Positions 54,691 through 64,000 of a DNA stretch of 64,000 nucleotides are shown piece after piece; the stretch's first letter is position 1; every line of letters begins with the position of its first letter. This stretch comes from Dipteris shenzhenensis (taxonomy: Eukaryota; Polypodiophyta; Polypodiopsida; Gleicheniales): NCBI GenBank assembly GCA_047967505.1, contig CM106539.1; one strand, 5' to 3'. The position numbers and the translations under genes are program-made. The notes under the pieces were generated by a model, which had not been told where the DNA came from, did not search any database, and saw only the letters and a program-made list of their open reading frames with translations.

Positions 54691-56900
54691 CTGCAGAAAA
54701 TGCAAAAAGAATCAGGCCCACATAAAATGCAAGAAACAGGTTCACATGCTCCAAATGGATAGATACACCAACTGACACTAGCTATCCTTGTCTCGCCAAA
54801 ATCTTAAGGCTCCTATCCTCAGAAGCTGCAGTAGGTCTTAGTTCACAACTAATACAAGGTCTCCCACCAAAAAACGGAGGGAAAGAGTTGTCATGTTTTG
54901 CCTTTCGGTACAGTGATATCCCATGTTTGATCTTTCCAATTAGCAGCAACAGAACGAATATCATTATTTTCTCCCCCCAGAGTGGTTTCTTATAGTCGGG
55001 CATTTTATTCTCTTTTTTTGCATACCTAGGCGATCAAGGAAAGCAAGGAAGCCTTTCTTTATTTTCAAATCCTACCCTTCCTTACGTTACTAGGAAAACA
55101 CTAGTTAAAATGTTGTGAAACCAAGCTCAGACAATTTATTTTGTGCTCTTTCACTTAATGAAAAGGAATAGGAAAGGATACTTTTAGGAAGTCACGGCTA
55201 GAAATCAAAAATATGGGTTTGGAAAAACAACACTTATTGGCTGGTTAAGTCTGCCTAGTTCAGGTCCTAGCTACAACTATTTAAATTATGCACGGCTAGA
55301 TCAGCATGTCCTAGTTACGACTATTTAGATCATGTCCTAGCTACGACTATTTAAATTATGTACGGCTAGATCAATAGTCCTTGTAAGACTACGTGCGTAT
55401 AAATTTGATGTTTTGTGCATAATCTATGCGAATTGGGTACCGTCATCCATATGGAGGCCAGTTCAACAATTCGTGAGGGCGTTTGACGGACAAGTTAATA
55501 ATTCAGATTGAACGTGACAAGGCCATTCCCAATTAAATGTCACACCATGAGGAATGAACGAGCACGTACTTTTCCATGTCTGTTCGACGAGGAGAGTCGA
55601 TACTAGATCCCATCAAAAATCAATGAGGAACTTGTGGAGGACCTTCTCCTTGAATAAGCTCAGAAGGTTATACCAGAAGAAATATTTAATGACCGTCAGC
55701 ATCACTCAGCGTGAGGAAAGCTAGGAAAAAAGCACATCGATGTCACGGAGTGAATGAAGACCACGAATGAGGATTTCAATTATGCCAGAGCCACAAAATT
55801 GCGATGAAGAGCGTCTGTTGCTTAAGAACAACACTATCAAGCTTGGGAAACCTTTACCGGCTGCGGATATTTTTTCGGTAAGGACGTGCAAGGAGAAAAC
55901 TTGCGCCACGTTTTCGGAAACAATTATCGAAAAGACCTCAGTAGCAAGCTATGCAAAGCGCAAATGCGGGTAGAGAGAGTGGTAAAAGCAAGGGGCAACG
56001 AACGTATTCCTTGCCTGGCTATAGCTTATAACTTATTGCCTGGCTATAGCTTATTACTTCTTTCGGAAGCTGGGCCAAAAGATGCTTGTAAAACTCAGAT
56101 CTCGCGAAGGCTCAGGTAGGCGGTAGCGATGCAAGGATGCAGAAGATTTTCAGATTTGACGACTCGCAAAGCTATTTGCCCTCAGAATTGAAGCCCCTAA
56201 AGGTCAAGACGGATGCAATTATCCCAGGAATCCAACTTTCCTGCAGCTCATTTGGACTCTGAGGTACTGAACTTTGTGGTGCTGCAGTACGAAGCAATCA
56301 AAATCAGCTGATTGAGACGATTTGATGAGAGCTTCTTCTCGTCCCGGCCCTGAATTCTGCGGTCGATTTGGTTTTGGCCAGTTCATTCCTCTGGAGCACC
56401 TTGCTACCTCGGGATCATCGATTCATCCACGAAGCGCAAACGAGCGAAAATTGGCCTGTACGATGAGCCTGAGAGGACTGCATCGTCCATGGATCTTTGA
56501 AATTGTGCCAAACGGATGGATCCCACGACGATTTTGAAATGAAAAAGCTCCGATAGCTCAACGATGTGGGAATCTCGTCATCAAGCAGTGATGACAAAAC
56601 AAACGCACACATCTGGATTCTGTAAAAATTCAACAAAAAGCAACACAAAACCAATAAGCAATCAATCTGAATTGGCCGCCGTACGTCCTCCGGTCGCTTT
56701 GTTCCGTATGATCCACGCACGTGACCACGACCACTACCCCCCCCCATCATTACCCACTCCCTCAGCACGCGAACGTGCGCGTGTGTGTGTGCGCACGTGT
56801 GTTCACTCAACACTTGCAGGTGTTCACACGCCGTCCTACAGAGCGATTTTGCGGGATTTTTCTTGACCCCTCACGGCTACCAGCCTTGCCTTTGTTCAAA
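54691..56900 (-). other. Upstream region of the MFS gene
   Basis: Contains the acceptor TTTTCTGCAG at 54700-54691 and must hold an upstream intron and 5' exon if transcription starts here. I could not identify that exon or a TATA box with confidence. A diverged tandem repeat (CCTAGCTACGACTATTTAAA with GGCTAGATCA) lies at 55263-55380. Open frames at 55.7-56.8 kb show no family resemblance. Confidence 0.35.
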
Positions 56901-56999
56901 TAGGACAAACGCCTGCAAACAATCACGAGCAAGCCTACAGCTCTACCTCGCTAGATATTTTGTTCCTAACAATTACTTTTGACTTGCCTTTTGTCAAAG

Positions 57000-57040
<41 letters not shown>

Positions 57041-57165
57041 TCCTTTTGACTTGCCTTTTGATAGGACAAAGCCTACACGCTCTCAATCACGAGCAAGCCT
57101 ACAGCACTACCTCGCTAGATATTTTGTTCCTAGCTATTACTTTTGACGTGCCTTTTGTCAAAGTG

Positions 57166-57222
<57 letters not shown>
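56901..57222. repeat. Duplicated ~150-bp block, each copy ending in (TC)n
   Basis: Copy 1 (about 56901-57039) and copy 2 (about 57063-57222) share ATCACGAGCAAGCCTACAGC, ACCTCGCTAGATATTTTGTT and GCCTTTTGTCAAAGTGA before a long (TC)n run. A second GACTTGCCTTTTG follows the first TC run. Copy 2 ends in (TC)n(CA)n(CGCA)n to 57258. The duplication includes the microsatellite. Confidence 0.85.
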
Positions 57223-57238
<16 letters not shown>

Positions 57239-57259
57239 GCACGCACGCACGCATGCACG

Positions 57260-58599
57260 CAAAATTTTTGCATTAGCATTACCTCAATAGAGGGCTATGA
57301 AGGATATGACATTCCACGGTTTAATTCTAGTTTTAGAACAACATTTTTTTGGCTAGGCTTTTTCTTTCCCCCTTATGCACCTCTCCTAAGATATCAAGTG
57401 TTCTTTGTCCTTAAAACAAATTTTTCATTTCATTTTTTTTCACGCATACCCTGACTCTCTTTCTTCAAAGTAGTTATAGCAGAACAACTTAAACGATTGA
57501 GGTGGTGCAACCAACTAAGGTCTTGACGTAGTGGTGGGTGCAAAGCCAATAATGCCCCTCAATGTGGGAGATGAGTTTTCCAAATACTAGTTGACATTTT
57601 CACATCACACACAAGTCTAATTCTACATGTACTCCTTACATGAGGGCATTACAACTTGCACAAATGAGTCATTGATGATGCATGTGCATTAGGTCTAACA
57701 AATTTAAAAACAATGTAAATGGCATGCGAGTCCCCCTATTCTCCTGCATACACTAACATGATATGTTACATGTTTATGATTGCACCCCCCCGACCCCCCA
57801 AGCAGCCGATCCTAACAAATTTTGAATGCAAAAGCACTGTGACAGGGTTAAAGGTCCCTCCGAGATAAGCGAGATGTAGGCATTGAAGACTAGCAGACTC
57901 CCCATGCTTCCAATGCATGCGCTACCTATGTGAAAGGCTCATTACATCTAGATAGAAATGGATTATGAAAGCAGAGTCACAAGCCTTATTTGACAACAAC
58001 AAACAATTCTGGTTTCCCACTCATCACATGCAAACACAATAAGCCTCCAACGAGACCAATCCTTCACCATTGCATGATATGATTGTGCATGGATAATAGA
58101 CTACAAGTGAAAAAAATAGGCCGACAATAGCATGCTTGCATCAATGACCTTTGTCACCACCAACTCTTAACCACTATTAGATTGAATCAAATGAAAATCA
58201 ATTGTTTGGTGGGATCGAGGGCAACAAAACTCAGACTGTTTCCCACCCAATGCAACTTGCAAAGAAGGCATCATCACCCTCAAGGAATGGTGGGCTAAGG
58301 GACAATCTTGCACTTCTGGCCATACCACCAATTAACTCCTCAACAATTGACTTCCAATCACTTCCCTTTTAGATTGTGGACACCTCTCCCTCCAAACTAA
58401 GTACTCATCATACTCACTATTTAAGTTCAAGCATCAATATGTTTACTTATATAATAACCACAGAGGATAAACTTACCATAGATGTGTTACGTACCATGCA
58501 CATGTTTGAGAAAGTCTCCCTATTTAGTACATAACATTGAGTGCATTTATGAGAGTATGTGTATCTATATGCATTCATGCATGTCTTATAGATGACAGG

Positions 58600-58600
<1 letters not shown>
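57260..58600. other. Gene-free A/T-rich stretch
   Basis: No coding signal, no recognised repeat. Many stops in all frames. Confidence 0.4.
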
Positions 58601-58746
<146 letters not shown>

Positions 58747-59029
58747 ACATGCACGTTTACAAGTGTGGATGTTTTAGTATATGCAGGCCCTTGTATGTGC
58801 AACATTAATTGGTCTTTACATATATGTGCATCATTACTAAATGTCCTTTTTGGCCTGCCTATGGGTAGGCCTTAGTGAAGGTTCCTCTTGGAGAGCGAAT
58901 TTTTTTATGTTTTTATTTGTAAATTGTTTATTGGTCCACTTTGCCTATTTTTTATTTTTTATGATTGATTGAAGGCATGTAATCTCCACCTATTCCTCCC
59001 TCTTTCTCTCTCTTTCTATTTCAAGGCAA

Positions 59030-59366
59030 CTCTCTCTCTCTCTCTCTCTCTCTCTTTTCCAAACTGCGCATCTGAGGCAGGCCTTATGAATGCTTTATGA
59101 GCATTCATCTTGTTGTGTATAGGTGTGCACACGCATGATACATGCATGAATACATACATATACATTTTTAAGTATGTGTGACTGTGTGTGCACATGCTAC
59201 ATGCATATGTGCATCTGAATATGTATGTGCGTGTGTGTGTGCGTGTGAATGTGCATGTGCGTGTGCGTGTGTGTGCATGTTTGCATGTGTGTGTGTGTGT
59301 GCATGTGTGTGTGTGTGTGTGTGCAAGTGCAAGTGCAAGTCTGTGTGCATGCATGTGTGCGTGTGC

Positions 59367-59398
<32 letters not shown>

Positions 59399-59775
59399 GT
59401 GTGTGCACGTGTGCGTGTGCGTGTGCATGTGCAAGTGCATGTGCGTGTCTGCGTGTGTCTGTGCATGTGCGTGTGCATTTGCGTGTATGCGTGTGTGTGT
59501 GTGCGTGTGTGGGTGCATGGGTGTGTGCGTGCATGCATGTGTGTGGGGGGGGGGAGAGAGAGAAAGAGAGAGAGAGGGAGATATATATATATATATATAT
59601 ATATAAACCTCCTCGGAAGACCTCACGGGTCTATGGGACAGAGTGATACAACATCAAAAAAGATCTCATACAAGCCTCTGTGGGCTGGGGCAAGGGGGTG
59701 AGGTAAAGCCCCTGCAAGTACTAATCTAGTGTCTAAATAGAAGAGAGAGAGAGAGAGAGAGAGATTAGCCCTCCC
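59030..59775. repeat. Compound microsatellites: (TC)n, (TGTGCG)n, (TA)n, (GA)n
   Basis: (TC)n at 59032-59054; a 400-bp TG/GC/CA-rich array of GTGCATGTGCGTGTGCGTGT-type units at 59160-59545; (GA)n at 59555-59579; (TA)13 at 59580-59605; (GA)n again at 59741-59763. The array can form Z-DNA-prone alternating purine-pyrimidine tracts. Overlapping Val/Cys or His/Thr ORFs are artefacts. Confidence 0.95.
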
Positions 59776-62700
59776 TTGTCATCGTATCACATCCATTGAT
59801 TTCTCTTGGTAGGTGTCAAAATATAGAAATACTTTATACCATGTGCACTCAAGGGATAATTATAAAGCCTCCACTTACTTTTGTGTGTTTTAAGCATTTT
59901 TATGAGAGAATTTGAACCTCTTAAAGTAAATAAATCTCTTATATATGTAAACTTTCTATTAGGATGGTATTCAAAAACTCCTTACACTTAACGCTTGTTC
60001 TGGGGCTAAATGCTTTTATTGACCCCCTTTGGACCTCTTCTTCCTTTGTGAAAGGATGTAGTATTTTGTATCTGAGATAAGACAAGAGTGCTTAATGGAT
60101 TAACTCACATAGGTACCCTTCAATTTGGGAAATTATTCGCTCTAAAAAAGCAATGAAAGAAATTTTAGAAAGAATTTTAAAGTCATTATTGTTTTAATTA
60201 AAAAATTCACCATGTCCCTCACTTCATCATATGCACTTATGAGTGTTTTACAATGTCCATATACGATGCACAACCCTCTCACAGAAGCTTCCACCTCCAA
60301 CACAGGTCAGGAGAAAGTGTCTACCTCCCAATGAGCGAATGAGAAAATTGCCTCATGTATTATATTTGTTGAAGAACAATAGTTGCCCACAATTGAGGAT
60401 AATATGCATGTTTTAAAGACATGGAGTAGTTGTGAATTAGGACTCTTACAATTTTACTTGTTTCCCTTTGTTTTTTTAAACGTTTTTGTCAACTTTTAAC
60501 ATGCACCCCACATGTTTTTGTCCTTGCTAGGTGTCCTAGCTTCAACCACCTGATGTCAGATTAGGCCATCACATGGAAGCACATGGCCAATTATGTCTAA
60601 GCCACAGGTGCACTTGAATTTAATGTGATTATGAGTGTTCTACAAATGATTTTAATGAGCACCTCAGCAATTTTACTACTAGAAATCCTACCTAGGATGC
60701 ACTTTGAAGAGGTAATGAAAAACTTTTCCTTTTAGGTGCGTGTTGGATTGCTACATCATTAAAATTAGTTAAAGTTTTATAGGGATTAAATTCAAGGGGG
60801 ATTTAAGTGCTTTTTAGATTTCCTTTATTATTGAATTTTAAAGGACTCACATGAAGTTCTAAAGTAACCTTTTTGAACCTCCATCCTAGATCTTCATGTA
60901 ACCCTTAAGAATGGGCATAGGTTGCACATGTCAATATACAAATAATTTGTGGAAGTGAGCATACCACATGCATGCACATGTCATGATAAATCGTTTGGTT
61001 TCCATTTTTCATCAAACCTATTTTGTAGATCCCGATGTTCATAAGTCATTGTTAGTATCTACCTTCACCATCCACTATTTGATTCCTTTCAAGTAGCACC
61101 TTGTCCTTCGATTATAGGTTAAGTAATGAACAAAACCTTTCCTTGGAGGCACACATATTGGACCTTTGCATCGAAGGCAACAAAGCATTCCACAATCTTA
61201 CCTACTTTATCCAGCTCATGTGTAGAACTGATTGTGTACAAATGTAAAAAAGGCCAACTTCCATATTTATATAGATTGGCCTATTACACATCTAGGAGTG
61301 ACAGATGCATCTCTTAAAAGTCATACATTTCTTCCCTTTTTGAAAATGACATTTGGTCCTAGAAGGATTTTGTTGCTTCCATTGTAACTAAAGGCCACTA
61401 CGTGAATTGGAATGTGCATCTAGGATATATTATGTTATTTCTTCCAATATAACGTGGAGTAAGGATATTAAATCACTATGCTAGAAGATTATGGATTGTG
61501 GATGATCTTTGCTTGAGCAATATATTTTTTGTTAATATTTCATATTTTGGTAAAGAGTAGCACCAAGGAAACACATAGATCAAGGTCCCAATGTATTCGT
61601 AATTTATTTTAAAATCTCATTTCAAAGTGGACAACTTGCATCTTATGCAATTCTAGTTGCTTTTATGAGCAAAAGTTGCACATTGAGTATTTTTCAATTT
61701 CAATTCATGTAACATGAGATTCGATGAATGAAACCACTTGCATTATATCACAATCAAAACTTAATGATCAATTCATTTTCCTACAATAATCTCATCTTGC
61801 ACGACAACACTCTCACCAACATGATGTGGAAATAGCATTTCAACATTATGAAGGTGCAGACACCAAGAGTAGCTTTTGTTTAGTCTTGTTCTCCAAATCA
61901 ACCTGCCCATGCCCCTATCTCAAGGCATTCAAATGGAGGCTTCAATATCCTATCTACTTTGCAATGTAAGATTACAAGAAAGCTATTAAGTACCCATGTT
62001 AATATAACAAAGATGTAGTGCAAATTAATAGTGATCTTATGAGTTTAGATGCAATATCTAGCAATCAAACATGTACAACAAATGTAAGGTATAGATGAGA
62101 TAGGACATGCTATTCCAAATTTGTAAAACAAAAAGGACATGCAACTTGTATAACCTAGTTTTATATTCCTGAAAATAGCAACCCCCATCAGTAGAGACTT
62201 TATCCCTGTTAAAAACATGAACATCTTTCTAAAGGTCACTTGAGGCATATACTTTAATAAATTAACCTAGCCTTGTCACTTACATAAAGCCTAGTTTGAA
62301 TATTCTGATATGGAAGAAAAATAGAACCCCCATAAGTAGCAACTTGCAATTTACATAAAGCCTAGTTTAGTATTCCCACATGGATGAAAAATAGCCACCC
62401 CCATAAGTAGAGACTTTGTAACTATTTGGAAAAGTCACTTGAGGAATATATTTTAGTAAGGAAACCTAGCTATAATGTTAGCATTGGAGTTATGGAAAAT
62501 CAAAGCATTATAACATTAGATCACTTCAAGTCACAATAACACGACAAGGCTCTAGTGACATGACTTAAGTGATCTCATTTATATTATTTCTAAGCACTAT
62601 CAAGTAGTAACTCCTAAGTGATTCTAATAATTTCACTTGTAGAGTGTCTCTATACCAACAATGTTCACACGGCCTCTCTTTTATTAACTCAATTTTAATG

Positions 62701-63400
62701 CTTTGAGTGCTCCACCACTTAAATGCTTAAAATGCACTTCAATTCCTGATAAGCGTATCTCAAAGCCACTTCTCTCCATCCTCCATCCTCCATCCTTTTT
62801 CAAACTCTCCTGGCACCTTGCATTCATCCATCATCCACCAACAACCTTGCGTTCTTCGTGCCTCCATCCTACTTTTATAGGATGTCTTCTAAGTTCTTAG
62901 CCATTTAGCCCTTTTCTTGACATTGACCTAGTCTAAGGGCCTATTTCCACTCCTCGTTGGTCCTAGTGAAGAGGGACCAGTTAAGGATTTTGAGGGCTCT
63001 TTTAATATCCAAGAAGATAACATACTAACATGGTATTCTTTTGATGTGGCTTCTTGTACTTAATTAATTTGTTAAATGCAAGGTGGAAGGATCAAGGCAT
63101 AGTGACTAAAGTCCACAGAAGCTCGGCAAGGAGCACATGGGCCCTGGGATCTAGAAGTGCCAAGGAGGTAATAGAACAACTTTTGGTGAGGACAGAGTAC
63201 CACGGTTAGTGGGACTCTGGACTCTTTTGTACACTTCTTCTTGTATTCCTCTGCTATCGATCAACCTTCTGCTGTGCAATACACTCTATCATAGTCATTT
63301 CTAACTAGGTCGCAGAGCCATTAATTGGAAGTTCATGAGAAGTGCAGCTTAAAGGCAAGGACCTTACTAAAGGACAACCTTGATTCAGATTGTGCCCTTG
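59776..63400. other. Gene-free A/T-rich intergenic stretch
   Basis: No gene found. A diverged repeat recurs at about 62152-62205, 62280-62340 and 62350-62412 (ACATAAAGCCTAGTTT, GAAAAATAG, CCCCCATAAGTAG). (CATCCTC)n-like short repeats lie at 62775-62800. Confidence 0.45.
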
Positions 63401-63449
63401 TGAGAAGGAGGGAGGCTGAGGTTCAGACAAATGTACGACTCTCTTACTC

Positions 63450-64000
63450 TATCTCTTCTAAGTTCATTATCATGGGCCAAAGATTTGCTATTTTGAATTT
63501 TGGGGAGATAGGGAGAGAGTTAATGCCTCAACCCATGGTAACTCTAGCCACAGCAACTGCACTGGTAGTGACTATATCGACAGTCACAGTGTTAGTGAGA
63601 GCATGGCAGACACATGATGCGGAGGCCTTGGCCATCATTGTTGACACCATAGCAGATGTGGCACTTCCTCATGTGTAGACAACGGACACTTCTTTTGAGG
63701 CCTGGACCACTTTGACGGACATGTATGACCTAAACAACGAATCAAGGAGCTTTATGGCATGAGCATGGATGAGGGGGATTCAGTAAAGGAACACATCACC
63801 AAGATAAAGGTGGTAAGGGATCATCTGCTAGCAGTATTTGGTCAAAGGATGAATTCTACAAGGATGGCTAGGCTATTGATTGGCATGCTTTCGAGGAGGT
63901 ATAATAGTTTCGTGACTAATGATTGTAACGCAGAGGGCAGCGCCAATAACGTAGGTGTTGGTGTCATTGCTTCTGCAGTAGCAAGAGGCCTGAGAGAAAT
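63450..64000 (+). pseudogene. Ty1/copia gag, 5' part, runs off window
   Basis: The start is uncertain (an ATG at 63469 precedes GQRFAILNFG). Recognised from AWQTHDAEALAIIVDTIADV, LPHV, then after a TAG at 63676-63678 TDTSFEAWTTLTDMYDL. After a frameshift it continues KELYGMSMDEGDSVKEHITK, HLLAVFGQRMNSTRMARLLI and LSRRYNSFVTND. This is the copia gag core: W-x5-A-x3-I, FEAWxTL, LYxxxMxEGxSVxEHI. The rest lies beyond the window. The stop and frameshift show decay. Confidence 0.8.

Noticed and set aside
59168-59701. His/Thr-rich and Val/Cys-rich ORFs on both strands
   Set aside because: Direct translations of (TG/GC)n microsatellite DNA.

Overview
This window looks like nuclear DNA of a land plant with a large, repeat-choked genome. 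A homosporous fern or another non-seed plant is my guess, but the species cannot be fixed from sequence alone. The evidence is a plant-type Spinster/UNE2-like MFS transporter gene with introns of 20.4 and 26.5 kb, a primer-binding site matching plant initiator tRNA-Met, plant telobox motifs, Ty3/gypsy and Ty1/copia fragments, and at least four LINE lineages.

The only convincing host gene lies on the minus strand. It is a 469-residue MFS transporter in three coding exons at 54680-54067, 33699-33524 and 7047-6428. All splice sites are GT-AG and the phases join exactly. The start may sit behind a 5'UTR intron whose acceptor is at 54691. Everything between the exons is intronic mobile-element debris.

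Layout. 1-4363: pyrimidine-rich minisatellites, then a hypothetical protein or element ORF of low-complexity plus coiled-coil type. 4364-5760: LTR-like non-coding DNA. 5760-7047: 3' flank and last exon of the MFS gene. 7048-33523 (intron 2): LINE-A and LINE-B fragments in both orientations, two related LTRs flanking a minus-strand LINE, a degenerate LINE ORF1, a gypsy gag-pol whose integrase frame runs into a LINE-B fragment, an LTR/PBS/gag fragment on minus, a copia gag fragment, a 143-bp retroposed copy with a 15-bp target-site duplication, and a large LTR-like block. 33524-33699: exon 2. 33700-54066 (intron 1): a gypsy gag-protease fragment, a minus LINE-A, then a 13.5-kb head-to-tail run of plus-strand LINE pieces (40.05-53.6 kb), most of which end in (TC)n. 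54067-54690: exon 1. 54691-63400: upstream non-coding DNA with large dinucleotide arrays. 63450-64000: start of a copia gag running off the window.

Most interesting part: the 40-53.6 kb array. Six plus-strand ends share a short 3' module made of a (T)CTCATA box, a 5-bp stem-loop whose stem varies by paired changes, a TTAATA-like segment, and then (TC)n instead of poly(A). The same module ends ORF1-only units, which resemble the HAL1 half-LINEs of mammals. LINE-A ORF2 copies also end in a conserved motif that fits a PCNA-interacting PIP box (Q-x2-I-x2-F-F in the best copy). Together these suggest a microsatellite-tailed, possibly microsatellite-targeting, plant LINE lineage with non-autonomous partners. 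All copies seen here are broken.
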